The notes beneath the pieces were generated by a model, which ran no database searches, was not told the DNA's origin, and was given only the letters and a program-made list of their open reading frames with translations. A DNA stretch of 64,000 bases from a bacterium. Lineage in GTDB: Bacteria > UBA8248. Location: the NCBI GenBank assembly GCA_022828125.1, contig JAJEJD010000008.1, positions 186,001 through 250,000 on the forward strand. The letters are read 5' to 3'. Positions 7,618 through 16,888 of this stretch are shown piece by piece. A program made the translations under genes and the position numbers. The first letter of the stretch is position 1. Each line of letters starts with the position of its first letter.

Positions 7618-8240
7618 ACCTGCTCGCCTTTTACGGATTCATCACCGTCATCTCCCTGAGCGGCGTCATGTCGCCGGGTCCTCTCACCGCATTCCTTATT
7701 GCGCGCGGCAAGCAAAGCCCGTGGGCCGGAATCCGGGTCACTCTCGGCCACGCTCTGGCCGAAGTCCCGCTCATCATCGCCCTTTACGCCGGGCTTCAGC
7801 CATTCTTTGAAACCCAGGGGATACGCGAAGGTGTTTCCCTGCTGGGCGGCGGCGTCCTCATCTACCTGGGAAGCGGCGTATTCCGGAATTTCCGGGCCGC
7901 TGCGCCTGAGCAAAAAAGCGTTCTCGAATGCGGCTCACTCACCGGCGGCGTCCTGCTCACCCTCTTGAACCCGTACTGGATTTTGTGGTGGCTCACGATC
8001 GGCGCGAGCCTTATCGCCCGGACGAGCGAATTCGGGTGGTTGGCCGGTCTGGCGGGAATGACCGTCGTTCACCTGCTGGCGGATGCGGTATGGGCCGTCT
8101 TCGTCACATGGTCATCGAACCGGGGGAGCCGCATGATCAGCGAAACCGGGTGGGTGAGAATCGAGCAGGGCTGCGCGTGGGTGATGCTCGGCTTCGGGGT
8201 TTTCTTCATCTATGACGGCGTGGCGGCCCTTCTGGCTTAG
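7614..8240 (+). CDS. LysE/RhtB family transporter
   Basis: A 208-residue, six-helix membrane protein of the LysE superfamily, exporters of amino acids and related small molecules. The family's first-helix motif is seen as SLSGVMSPGPLTAFLIARGKQSPWAGIRVTLGHALAE: the conserved PGP near residue 22 and the GHAL region. Another hallmark, NPYWILWW, lies at about residue 119. The start overlaps the glutaredoxin-like stop (ATGA), and its stop overlaps that of ribF tail to tail by three bases. The substrate is not predictable. Confidence 0.88.
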   Translation: MNLLAFYGFITVISLSGVMSPGPLTAFLIARGKQSPWAGIRVTLGHALAEVPLIIALYAGLQPFFETQGIREGVSLLGGGVLIYLGSGVFRNFRAAAPEQKSVLECGSLTGGVLLTLLNPYWILWWLTIGASLIARTSEFGWLAGLAGMTVVHLLADAVWAVFVTWSSNRGSRMISETGWVRIEQGCAWVMLGFGVFFIYDGVAALLA

Positions 8241-9169
8241 GCGCTCAATTTTTTTCGCCCGTTTTCGATATCGACGTGAATTTGCCGGACGAGTTCATCG
8301 GGTCCTGAAAACTTCTTCTCCTCGCGCAGGCGGGAGACGAACTCCACCCGAATGGATTTTTCATACAAATCTCCATCCCAATCCAGCAGGTGGGTTTCGA
8401 GAGTCACTTCCCTTTTATCGAACGTGGGGCGATTGCCGATGTTCGTCACGGCGGGATGCCGCAGACCCTCCCTGCCGTCTATCTGCACCCGGCAGGCATA
8501 CACCCCGTTTTCGGGAATCAGGATGGGCGGATAGTCCACGTTGGCCGTCGGTATGCCGATTTGGCGGCCCCGCCCGTCGCCGCGAACCACTTGCCCCTCT
8601 ATCATATGGTGCTGCCCCAACCGGCGCGCGGCCTCCTCCACCGCTCCGCCCAGCAACAGCTTTCGTATCTCCGTGCTGCTGACCCGCCTCCCCTCGAACA
8701 TATAAGGTTCCAGCACGTGCGTCTCGAACCCGGCGCCGGCCCCCGCTTCCTGCAGCAGTTCGACGTTTCCCGCGCGTCCTTTCCCGAACCGGAAATTGAA
8801 GCCGATCACCACCAACGCGGCTTTGAGGCCCTCGCCGATAATGCGCCGCACGAAATCCCCCGCTTCGGTTTGCGCCAGACGTGGCGTGAATTTCTCGACC
8901 ACCACGGCGTCGATATTCTCTGCTTCCAGGCGGGCCAGCTTCTCCTCGAGGACCGTCATCAGAGGGGGGCGTCTTTCGGGGGCGACGACGGAGAGCGGGT
9001 GCGGCTCGAACGTCAGGATGACGCTCCGGCCGCCGCGCCGGGTCGCCTCCTCTTTGATGAATCTGCAAATCTCTCTATGAGCGAGATGAACGCCGTCAAA
9101 ATTCCCGATGCTCAATACCGAAGGAGAACCCTCAGAATCATAGGCGTCCACTCCCTCAAAAACTTCCAC
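8237..9169 (-). CDS. ribF: Bifunctional riboflavin kinase / FAD synthetase
   Basis: A 310-residue protein of normal RibF length. The N-terminal FAD synthetase (nucleotidyltransferase) domain has GNFDGVHLAH (the second Gly of the usual GxHxGH is Ala here) and SSTEIRKLL. The C-terminal riboflavin kinase domain has GRQIGIPTANV, NIGNRPTF and ETHLLDWDGDLY. The enzyme converts riboflavin to FMN and then FAD in the cytoplasm. The start is GTG at 9169 with GAGG about 10 bases upstream. It is convergent with the exporter gene and divergent from tolC. No FMN riboswitch is apparent in the upstream region. Confidence 0.95.
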   Translation of the reverse strand: MEVFEGVDAYDSEGSPSVLSIGNFDGVHLAHREICRFIKEEATRRGGRSVILTFEPHPLSVVAPERRPPLMTVLEEKLARLEAENIDAVVVEKFTPRLAQTEAGDFVRRIIGEGLKAALVVIGFNFRFGKGRAGNVELLQEAGAGAGFETHVLEPYMFEGRRVSSTEIRKLLLGGAVEEAARRLGQHHMIEGQVVRGDGRGRQIGIPTANVDYPPILIPENGVYACRVQIDGREGLRHPAVTNIGNRPTFDKREVTLETHLLDWDGDLYEKSIRVEFVSRLREEKKFSGPDELVRQIHVDIENGRKKLSA

Positions 9170-9331
9170 CGCTCGCTCACCTCAAAAAAATCGCGCCTTG
9201 CGAAATGCAACTACGAATCATAGGTTTTCCACGAAAATCTTTCTAGCAGAGCGCCGCGCACTTGCGCAAGAAAAGAAGGGGCAACGCTCTATCTCCCGCA
9301 TTTACAAAGAGTAACCGATGGAAAAGCAAAA

Positions 9332-9361
9332 ACTCATTTCCCTTTTCGTCCCGAAATGAGT
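9332..9361. promoter_or_regulatory. 9-bp inverted repeat upstream of the tolC-type gene
   Basis: ACTCATTTC (9332-9340) and GAAATGAGT (9353-9361) form a perfect inverted repeat around a 12-base spacer, in the ribF/tolC divergent gap. It has no T-tract, so an operator or a leader hairpin is likelier than a terminator. Confidence 0.4.
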
Positions 9362-9468
9362 AATATGTCCACCAGAAGCCGGAGAACTTGATCGCGAGAA
9401 TGATGGGTAGATTCACGGCAAAAGCGATTCATGATCTACGCCGCCAGTTACGTGGAGCAAGATTGTTC

Positions 9469-11082
9469 ATGAGACCGCCCAAATCGTTTTCTCTGTGTTG
9501 TGGTGTGCTTTTCGTTTTCCTGTCCTTCCCGTTTTTTACGCACGTCGCCTCGGCCGCGGAATCCGGCATGTCTGCGGAAACTTCTTTCGAACGTCCACGC
9601 AGCAACGTGGCGCCGCCGAGCATAAGAGGCCCTCGCCTCTCGCTGTCCATACGAGAAGCCGTGAGCATCGCCCTCGCGCGCAATTTCGACATCACCATCG
9701 CCGGGTTCGACCCCGACATCGCGGAAAGCAACGTCACCAGAGAACGCTCCGCATTCGACCCCCAGGCCTTTGTGGACACGAGTGCCAGCAAATCCAAGCT
9801 CGATTCCGCGAACACCGCATTCAACGCGACCGGGGGCATACGGGAAACCGACAGCTTGGGTATCGCGGCCGGCATACGTCAAAAGATAATCACGGGAGCC
9901 GAGTATTCGCTCATCCTGCGAAACATCAGGGAATCGACGAACTCTCCACAGAACCGTTTCGACCCGAGTTATCAAACCAGTCTCACTTTCACCATCGAAC
10001 AGCCTTTGCTCAAGAATTTCGGCATCGATATCAACCGGGCCAGGATCAAGGTGGCCATGGCCACGAAAGAGCAAACGCTCCATGCGTATCGAAGCAGGGT
10101 CATCCAGACGGTGGACGCCGTTCAGCAGGCTTACTGGAATCTCGTCTTCTCCATCGAAAATCTCCAGTTCAGGCGACAATCCCTCGACCTCGCGAAGGAC
10201 CTCTTGCGCCGGAACAAGATTCAGGTCGAGGTCGGCACGCTCGCTCCGATAGAGATAACGGAGGCGGAAGCCACCGTCGCCTCCCGGGAAGAAGCCCTTC
10301 TCGTAGCGGAGCGCGAAGTCAAGGACAGGGAAGACACCCTGAAAATGCTGCTGAACGTAGCGGAAGAGCCCTCTTCCTGGAGCATCAGCGTTCTGCCCCG
10401 CGACAAGCCGGAGTTCGAGATGGTTCAGGTAGACGAGATGCAACTCACGCTCGACGCCTTGCGCAAGCACGCGGCGCTGGAAAACGCCCGCATCGAAATC
10501 GACAAAAGAGAAATCGACATGAAAGTAGCGGCGCAAAACCTGCTTCCCGAAGTCAACTTGAACGCATCGGCATCCAACAACGCGCTTGCGGAAACCGAAG
10601 GAAGAGCTTTTGAAGAACAATTCAAGAACGAAAATTACACCTTCTCGGGCGGGATTTCGTTCCGCATCCCCCTCGGAAACAGGGGAGCGAACGCGGACTA
10701 CCGCCAGGCGCAACTCCGGCACGCCAAAACGGTGGCCTCCTACCATCAAACGCAACAGGCCATCATGGAGGAAGTCCGACGCAACGCGCGCCGGGTTCGC
10801 GTAAACGTAAAAAGAATCGAGGCGACGCGCGTCGCCAGAAGGCTGGCGGAAGAACGCCTCGACGCCCAGGAGAAGAAATTCAAGGTCGGCCTCTCGACGA
10901 GCAGAAACATTCTCGAAGACCAGGAAAGGCTGGCCAACGCGCTGACGGAGGAAACCCGGGCGCTCATTGACTACCACAAATCTCTCGCCTCATTGGATAG
11001 GGCGACCCACTCCACGCTCGAACGATTCCAGATCGAAATGTTCTATCCCGGCGAGACGAAGACGAAAACGACAAAAAAATGA
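9469..11082 (+). CDS. TolC family outer-membrane efflux/secretion channel protein
   Basis: A 537-residue outer-membrane protein with two OEP repeats, the trimeric channel used by efflux pumps and type I secretion. From ATG 9469 it begins with a classical signal peptide (MRPPKSFSLCCGVLFVFLSF, cleavage after the Ala-Ser-Ala-Ala near residue 30). The frame is open from a TTG at 9388, but that start would bury the signal. Helical OEP segments include QQAYWNLVFSIENL, VEVGTLAPIEITEAEA and KVGLSTSRNILEDQE. No membrane-fusion or pump gene is adjacent. It overlaps ruvX by ATGA, so it heads an operon with ruvX and mltG. Confidence 0.88.
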   Translation: MRPPKSFSLCCGVLFVFLSFPFFTHVASAAESGMSAETSFERPRSNVAPPSIRGPRLSLSIREAVSIALARNFDITIAGFDPDIAESNVTRERSAFDPQAFVDTSASKSKLDSANTAFNATGGIRETDSLGIAAGIRQKIITGAEYSLILRNIRESTNSPQNRFDPSYQTSLTFTIEQPLLKNFGIDINRARIKVAMATKEQTLHAYRSRVIQTVDAVQQAYWNLVFSIENLQFRRQSLDLAKDLLRRNKIQVEVGTLAPIEITEAEATVASREEALLVAEREVKDREDTLKMLLNVAEEPSSWSISVLPRDKPEFEMVQVDEMQLTLDALRKHAALENARIEIDKREIDMKVAAQNLLPEVNLNASASNNALAETEGRAFEEQFKNENYTFSGGISFRIPLGNRGANADYRQAQLRHAKTVASYHQTQQAIMEEVRRNARRVRVNVKRIEATRVARRLAEERLDAQEKKFKVGLSTSRNILEDQERLANALTEETRALIDYHKSLASLDRATHSTLERFQIEMFYPGETKTKTTKK

Positions 11083-11522
11083 GTCATCCCCGAATTCTGG
11101 GAATGGACTTCGGCGAAAAACGCGTGGGTCTCGCCATCAGCGACTCGCTCGGTCTGACGTCCCAGCCACTCGGCCTCATCGAAAGGCGAAGTGATGCGCA
11201 ACTGCTCGACGAGGTAAGCGGCATCATCCGTGAGCGTGATGTTCACCTGCTGGTCGTGGGACACCCCGTCGGACTATCGAACCGCGATACGTCCAGGGCG
11301 AAGCGCACGAGAAGGCTCGTGAAATTTTTGCGCAACAATTTAGCGATCCCCGTCGAGAAATGGGACGAGCGGCTCAGCACGACGCAGGCGGACCGGGTTT
11401 TGAATGAAACGGAAACCAAGCCGAGCAAAAAGATGAAAAAGCGCGACGTCATCGCGGCGCAACTCATACTACAGGCGTACCTGGATCATCAGAGGATGGA
11501 ACGCGCGATTTCCCATGAGTGA
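11079..11522 (+). CDS. ruvX: RuvX/YqgF family putative Holliday-junction resolvase / pre-16S rRNA nuclease
   Basis: A 147-residue RNase H-fold protein. The catalytic acids sit in the expected places: MDFGEKRVGLAISD (Asp10), KWDERLSTTQA (Glu about 95) and KKRDVIAAQLIL (Asp about 126). YqgF is an essential factor for final 16S rRNA 5' maturation in E. coli and is a proposed resolvase elsewhere. It overlaps the tolC stop by 4 bases and mltG by 8. A yqgF-mltG neighbourhood is common in bacteria. Confidence 0.92.
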   Translation: MSHPRILGMDFGEKRVGLAISDSLGLTSQPLGLIERRSDAQLLDEVSGIIRERDVHLLVVGHPVGLSNRDTSRAKRTRRLVKFLRNNLAIPVEKWDERLSTTQADRVLNETETKPSKKMKKRDVIAAQLILQAYLDHQRMERAISHE

Positions 11523-12582
11523 AAAAGAAAATCCCCCCGAAGAATCCGATGCGCCGGAAACATCGCCTCCCGCCAGAAAGAGGCGGCTCGGTAAAATCCT
11601 CGTCTCCCTTTTCTCCTCCATCATCCTGGCCGCTTTCATCGGCTATCAATATCTTGATGCCGAATTCAATCGGCCCGCGAACCCCCGGGCGGATGAAGCA
11701 AAGGACATTCATGTCCGCCCGGGCATGTCCTTCGCCCGGATTCTGGCGTTGCTGGAGAAAAGCGGCTTGATTCGAAACCCCGGATTGTTTCACTTCCAGG
11801 CCAGACTCAGGGGCGGCGCCAAAAGCATCCAGGCCGGCGTCTATGCGCTCAAAGCATCCATGTCGCCGCGAGAGATATACCGGCATCTATCGGAGGGCAG
11901 AGTCGCCCGGCGCACTTTCACCATTCCCGAGGGCTACAACGTCCGGGAAATCGCTCGAACGATTCGCCGTGCGAAACTCGCAGACGAAGAGAAGATTCTC
12001 AGACTCTCCCGCGATCCTTCTTTCCTTCGAGAACTAAACATTCCCGCAACTTCCATCGAGGGATATCTATTCCCCGACACGTATCATTTCCCGGTGGGCA
12101 CGGAGGCAAGAAAAATCCTGGGATTCATGGTTCGCACGATGCGGAGGAAATTCTCGCCCGCCCTCAGAAAACAGGCGAAAGCGATGGGATTCACCATGCA
12201 CCAGACGCTCACCCTGGCCTCGATAATCGAAAAAGAGACATCTCTCGGCAGCGAACGCCCACTCATCGCCGCCGTGTTCATCAACCGCCTCAAACGAAGA
12301 ATGCGCCTCCAGAGCGACCCCACCGTCATATACGGGCTCCCCCATTTCGATGGAAACATCACCAAAAAAGATTTGCGGTACGACTCACCCTATAACACCT
12401 ACCGCCACCGGGGGCTCCCCCCGGGCCCCATCGCCAGCCCGGGGCTGGAATCCATCAAATCGGCCCTGAATCCCGCCAACGTGAAATACCTGTATTTCGT
12501 GGCCACCAAGGACGGCGGCCATCAATTTTCCCGCACGTACCGCGAACACCGCCGCGCCGTAAACCGGTACCAACGCCGATAG
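11515..12582 (+). CDS. mltG: Endolytic murein transglycosylase MltG
   Basis: A 355-residue protein with a short Pro/Lys/Arg-rich cytoplasmic tail, one membrane helix at about residues 28-48 (KILVSLFSSIILAAFIGY), a LysM-like subdomain (VRPGMSFARILALLEKSG) and the YceG catalytic domain. The catalytic Glu is in LASIIEKETSLGSERP, followed by the family's INRLKRRMRLQSDPTVIYGL. MltG cleaves nascent glycan strands and sets glycan length in the periplasm. The start overlaps ruvX, so the pair is co-translated. Family length and motifs are complete. Confidence 0.95.
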   Translation: MSEKENPPEESDAPETSPPARKRRLGKILVSLFSSIILAAFIGYQYLDAEFNRPANPRADEAKDIHVRPGMSFARILALLEKSGLIRNPGLFHFQARLRGGAKSIQAGVYALKASMSPREIYRHLSEGRVARRTFTIPEGYNVREIARTIRRAKLADEEKILRLSRDPSFLRELNIPATSIEGYLFPDTYHFPVGTEARKILGFMVRTMRRKFSPALRKQAKAMGFTMHQTLTLASIIEKETSLGSERPLIAAVFINRLKRRMRLQSDPTVIYGLPHFDGNITKKDLRYDSPYNTYRHRGLPPGPIASPGLESIKSALNPANVKYLYFVATKDGGHQFSRTYREHRRAVNRYQRR

Positions 12583-12739
12583 GGGCAGGTTGACCCCGGA
12601 ATTGCGCTGGTGGCATGATTGTCAACCAGTTGCCCGGCGCAAGAAGGCTCGAGAGTTCCAAAGATATCTGAGTATAGATTGCTGACTCTTATCCTCCTTT
12701 CGGCTCACCCGGCGAGCGCCCGGACGAGGAACCGAACAC

Positions 12740-13495
12740 ATGGCGACCAGATTACTTCTCCTCGATGAAAGCCTCTTGGTGCAACGCGTCGTTGAATTGG
12801 CCTTCAGGGATAAGGGAGTCGACGTCCGGATAGCGGAGAATGCAGACGAAGCGCTTGAAATCGCGGAGAATGCGGCGCCGGACATCGTCGTCGCCGGCCT
12901 GGACCTGGAGCACTCCGACGGCTTGGGATTTTGCCGTCGCCTGCGCGAAAAACCGGAATTCTCCCAGGTCCCTCTCCTCGTTTTAACGAGTACGCGCAAC
13001 AGCGTCAGCGATGAGGAAATCCAGGAAGTGGGCGCAATGGCGAACATCGAGAAACCGTTCAAACCGGTGGTATTCACGGACGAAGTGGAGCGCATCATCG
13101 GTCCTGGACATATCGCATCGACGCCGGAGCCCGATTCCCCGGAAATCGGGATGGAGGAAGCGCCCCCCGCTCCGGGAGACGCCATAGCGGAACCCGCTGA
13201 AACGCCTTCCGCCGAGGCTGCGGAAGAAACACCCGAAGAAATGGAATCGGCCCCCGCCGAGGCGGAAGGCGCGAAACCTGCAAGCGATGAGGAGCAAGCC
13301 CCCTCTTCCGATGCCCCGCTCGCCCTCGACAGCGAAACACTCGCCCCCATCATCCAGAAACATCTCGAAGAAGCCGCTGAAAGGATCGCCCCCACGTTGC
13401 TCAGCCACATCGAAGACGCCGTGGTAAAACAACTCCCCTATATCGTAGAGAAAATCGTCATTCGAGAAATCGAAAAAATCAAACGCGGAGAATAA
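12740..13495 (+). CDS. Receiver-domain protein lacking the phosphoacceptor Asp (pseudo-receiver)
   Basis: A 251-residue protein. Residues 3-120 are a response-regulator receiver fold: acidic pair Asp9-Glu10 (LLLDESLLVQRVVEL), Thr83 (LLVLTST) and Lys105-Pro106 (IEKPFKP). At the expected phosphorylation site the sequence reads PDIVVAGLDLEHSDG. Counting back from the DG, the acceptor position is Gly53, not Asp. Residues about 125-195 are a Pro/Ala/Glu-rich linker. The last 55 residues form amphipathic helices (HLEEAAERIAPTLL, IVEKIVIREIEKIK) seen in a deltaproteobacterial-type response-regulator family. No kinase is nearby. It sits 3 bases before valS, so the two are likely co-transcribed. It is probably a phosphorylation-independent interaction module. 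Confidence 0.75.
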   Translation: MATRLLLLDESLLVQRVVELAFRDKGVDVRIAENADEALEIAENAAPDIVVAGLDLEHSDGLGFCRRLREKPEFSQVPLLVLTSTRNSVSDEEIQEVGAMANIEKPFKPVVFTDEVERIIGPGHIASTPEPDSPEIGMEEAPPAPGDAIAEPAETPSAEAAEETPEEMESAPAEAEGAKPASDEEQAPSSDAPLALDSETLAPIIQKHLEEAAERIAPTLLSHIEDAVVKQLPYIVEKIVIREIEKIKRGE

Positions 13496-13498
13496 GTT

Positions 13499-16120
13499 TT
13501 GCTGGAACCCCGTTACGACCCGAAAGGGGCCGAAGATCGCTGGTATGCCGAATGGCTGAAGCGCGGATATTTTCACGGTGCGCCCAGCGAGAACCACGAG
13601 CCTTATTCCATCGTCATCCCGCCCCCGAACGTGACGGGCTCGCTCCACATGGGTCATGCCCTGAACAATACCCTGCAGGACATCCTCATCCGCTGGAAAC
13701 GCATGAGCGGCCTGCGCGTCTGCTGGATGCCCGGCACCGACCACGCGGGCATCGCCACCCAGAACGTGGTGGAGCGCCAACTCGCCGAGGAGAATCAATC
13801 GCGCGAATCCCTGGGGCGCGAGAAATTCATCGAGCGCGTCTGGAAGTGGAAAGCCGAGAGCGGCGGAACCATCATTCGCCAGCTTCACCGCCTGGGCGCT
13901 TCGTGCGACTGGGAACGCGAGCGGTTCACGATGGACGAGGGGCTCTCCCGCGCCGTGCGCGAGGCCTTCGTGAGGCTCTACGAAGAGGGGCTGATCTACC
14001 GCGACAATTATCTGGTGAACTGGTGCCCGAGGTGCGAGACGGCCGTTTCCGACCTGGAAGTCGAGCACGAAGAACACGACGGCCACCTGTGGAATTTCCA
14101 CTACCCGCTCTGGAGCGGCGGGGACGGCGTCACCATCGCGACGACGCGCCCCGAGACCATGCTCGGCGATACGGCCGTGGCCGTCCATCCCGACGATGAG
14201 AGATACAAAAGCCTCGTGGGCGAGCATCTGCGCCTGCCGCTTCTGGACAGGAAAATCCCCGTCATCGCGGATTCTTTCGTGGACGCCGAGTTCGGCTCCG
14301 GCGCCGTGAAGGTCACGCCCGCGCACGACCCGAACGATTTCGAGGCGGGCCTCAGAAACGACCTGCCGCAAGTCAACATCCTCACGCCGGATGCCAAGAT
14401 CAACGAAAACGGAGGCCCCTACGAGGGGCTGGACAGGTTCGTGGCGCGCGAACGCATCGTCGCCGATATGGAAGCGCAGGGGTTGATGAGGGGGGTGGAG
14501 GCCCATCGCCACGCCATCGGCGGGTGCTACCGCTGCGGAACAGTGGTGGAGCCTTACCTCTCGAAACAATGGTTCGTGCGCGCGAAGCCGCTGGCGGAGG
14601 AATCGATACGCGCGGTCGAGGACGGGCGGATCAGGATCATCCCCAAGCAGTGGGAGTCCACCTATTTCGAGTGGATGCACAACATCCGGGACTGGTGCAT
14701 CAGCCGCCAGATCTGGTGGGGCCACCAGATACCCGCCTGGTACAACGACGACACCGGAGAGGTGGTCGTGTCGCGCGAAGATCCGGGCGACCCGAACTTA
14801 AGACGCGAAACCGACGTGCTCGACACCTGGTTCAGCTCGGCCCTGTGGCCTTTCTCGACGTTCGGGTGGCCGGATGAGAACGCAGACCTGAAATACTTCT
14901 ACCCCACGTCCGTTCTCGTGACCGGCTTCGACATCATCTTCTTCTGGGTGGCGCGGATGATCATGACGGGGCTCCAGTTCATGGACGACGTCCCCTTCCG
15001 CGACGTCTACATCCACGCGTTGGTGCGGGACGAGCAGGGACACAAGATGAGCAAGACGCGCGGGAACATCATCGACCCGCTGGAGATCATCGAGGAATTC
15101 GGAACGGATTCTCTGCGCTTCACCCTCACCGCGATGGCTGCCCAGGGGCGCGACATACGCCTGTCCACCGAGCGAATCGCCGGATATCGGAATTTCTGCA
15201 ACAAAATCTGGAACGCCGCCCGCTTCACGCTGATGAACCTGGGCGAGAGCGTTCCGCCCATGCCGCCGAGAGAAGAACTCTCACTCGGGGACAGGTGGAT
15301 ACTGAGCCGCCTGAACGGCGTGACGCGCCAGGTGGACGAGGCGCTCGAAGAATACCGCTTCAACGACGCCGCCCTCGCGCTCTACCATTTCACCTGGCAT
15401 GAGCTCTGCGACTGGTATTTGGAGGTCACCAAGCCCGCCCTCACCTCCGGGGAGGGCGGCGACGCCAGCCGCGCCGTGCTCGCCGAGGCGCTCGAGCGCA
15501 CGCTGCGGCTGCTGCACCCAATCATCCCCTTCATCACCGAGGAGATATGGCAAAGGCTCCCGAACCGCACGGGCGAGAGCATCATGGTGGCCGAATGGCC
15601 GAAGCCGCAGGAGGGGTGGGACGACGCGCAAGCGGAAGCGGAGTTCGAGGCCCTGACGGAGATGATCGGTGGCATCAGAAACATACGGGGGGAGCTCAAC
15701 ATTTCCCCCAACAGGGAGATGTCCGCGCACATTCAGGTGCAGGACCCCGGGAAAATCGACGTCATCATGCGCGAATCCGAGTGGATACGGAGACTGGCGA
15801 GAATAGCGCCCGACTGGAAGGTCGGCCCCGACGTGGAGCGTCCCAGGGCGTCGGCCCACACCGTTTTCGGCTACGGGCAGGCGTTCGTGCCCATCGGCGG
15901 ACTCATCGACGTCGAAGAGGAACTGAGACGCCTCCACAAGCAAATCGCCGACAAAGACGATACGATATCGGGCCTCGAGAAGAAGCTCGCCAACCCCGCT
16001 TTCGTCGAACGCGCGCCCGCCGAGATCGTGGAGAAGGACAAAGCCCGCCTGCGCGAGAACCAGGAGGCCAGAGACAAACTACGCGAGAGCGCGGAGCGCA
16101 TCGCAGAGTTCCAGGACTAG
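13499..16120 (+). CDS. valS: Valyl-tRNA synthetase
   Basis: An 873-residue class Ia synthetase. The ATP-binding signatures are HMGH (SLHMGHALNNTLQD, near residue 45) and KMSKT (GHKMSKTRGNIIDP, a variant of KMSKS). It has the CP1 editing domain (TTRPETMLGDTAVAVHP, GSGAVKVTPAHDPNDF) and a C-terminal coiled-coil arm (LRRLHKQIADKDDTISGLEKKL). It charges tRNA-Val and edits mischarged Thr. TTG at 13499 behind CGGAG is the best start, three bases after the pseudo-receiver stop. Length is typical. Confidence 0.97.
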   Translation: MLEPRYDPKGAEDRWYAEWLKRGYFHGAPSENHEPYSIVIPPPNVTGSLHMGHALNNTLQDILIRWKRMSGLRVCWMPGTDHAGIATQNVVERQLAEENQSRESLGREKFIERVWKWKAESGGTIIRQLHRLGASCDWERERFTMDEGLSRAVREAFVRLYEEGLIYRDNYLVNWCPRCETAVSDLEVEHEEHDGHLWNFHYPLWSGGDGVTIATTRPETMLGDTAVAVHPDDERYKSLVGEHLRLPLLDRKIPVIADSFVDAEFGSGAVKVTPAHDPNDFEAGLRNDLPQVNILTPDAKINENGGPYEGLDRFVARERIVADMEAQGLMRGVEAHRHAIGGCYRCGTVVEPYLSKQWFVRAKPLAEESIRAVEDGRIRIIPKQWESTYFEWMHNIRDWCISRQIWWGHQIPAWYNDDTGEVVVSREDPGDPNLRRETDVLDTWFSSALWPFSTFGWPDENADLKYFYPTSVLVTGFDIIFFWVARMIMTGLQFMDDVPFRDVYIHALVRDEQGHKMSKTRGNIIDPLEIIEEFGTDSLRFTLTAMAAQGRDIRLSTERIAGYRNFCNKIWNAARFTLMNLGESVPPMPPREELSLGDRWILSRLNGVTRQVDEALEEYRFNDAALALYHFTWHELCDWYLEVTKPALTSGEGGDASRAVLAEALERTLRLLHPIIPFITEEIWQRLPNRTGESIMVAEWPKPQEGWDDAQAEAEFEALTEMIGGIRNIRGELNISPNREMSAHIQVQDPGKIDVIMRESEWIRRLARIAPDWKVGPDVERPRASAHTVFGYGQAFVPIGGLIDVEEELRRLHKQIADKDDTISGLEKKLANPAFVERAPAEIVEKDKARLRENQEARDKLRESAERIAEFQD

Positions 16121-16888
16121 ATGGACCCCACCGGCGCCGACGTGAAAACGCTCGCCTGGCGGATCGAAACGGTTGACGAAACAGGCTCCACCAACGATCT
16201 GGTCTCCGCCCGCGCGCGAGCGGGCGAAGCGGGCGGCCTCGTCATACGCGCGATCTCCCAAACAACAGGGCGCGGCAGAAGGGGGCGCTCCTGGTTCTCA
16301 CCGCCTGAGAGCGGACTTTATTTCTCCATACTGTTTCGCACAGGTGGCGAAGCTGAAAATTCACCCCTACTGACGCTCCTCCTCGGCGTCGCCGCCGCAG
16401 AGGGACTCGCGGAGGCGACGGGCCTCCGGGTCGGGCTCAAATGGCCGAACGACCTGCGGGTGAACGGCAAAAAAATCGGCGGAATCCTCTGCGAATACTT
16501 CGAACCCCCGAACCAGCCTCCCGCCGTCGTCGCAGGCGTAGGCGTCAACCTCACGACGCGCGAAGCCGACTTCCCCCCCGATCTGCGCGAGTCGGCATCC
16601 TCGGTTCTCCTCTCGGGAGGAGAGGTTCCCGACGCGGAGGGTCTCCTCCATCTCCTTCTGGCGCGGGTCGCTTTCTGGTACAAGGAATATGAATCGAGCG
16701 GTTTCGGCGCCGTCCGCGACCGCTGGCTCAGGCTGTGCGACAGTCTGGGCGAGACGATATCCGTCCGCGCCGCGGATGAGACTTTGGTTGGAAAAAACAA
16801 CGGGATTGACGAGGCGGGCCGCCTGCTGCTCGAAAAACCAGACGGCTCCATCGAGCGGATAACCTCCGGCGAGGTGGAACTCCCATGA
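16121..16888 (+). CDS. birA: Biotin-[acetyl-CoA-carboxylase] ligase
   Basis: A 255-residue biotin protein ligase. The biotinyl-AMP loop GRGRRGRSW is near residue 50, with the core LKWPNDLRVNGKKIGGILCE and a C-terminal SH3-like domain. It activates biotin and transfers it to the biotin carboxyl carrier protein. It lacks the N-terminal helix-turn-helix of the E. coli regulator, so it is a group I, non-regulatory ligase. It begins directly after the valS stop and overlaps coaX by ATGA, an arrangement (birA-coaX) common in bacteria. Confidence 0.94.
   Translation: MDPTGADVKTLAWRIETVDETGSTNDLVSARARAGEAGGLVIRAISQTTGRGRRGRSWFSPPESGLYFSILFRTGGEAENSPLLTLLLGVAAAEGLAEATGLRVGLKWPNDLRVNGKKIGGILCEYFEPPNQPPAVVAGVGVNLTTREADFPPDLRESASSVLLSGGEVPDAEGLLHLLLARVAFWYKEYESSGFGAVRDRWLRLCDSLGETISVRAADETLVGKNNGIDEAGRLLLEKPDGSIERITSGEVELP

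Noticed and set aside
9170-9468. FMN riboswitch or other RNA element between ribF and tolC
   Set aside because: I looked for the conserved FMN-aptamer blocks near ribF and did not see them; only a 9-bp inverted repeat is supportable.
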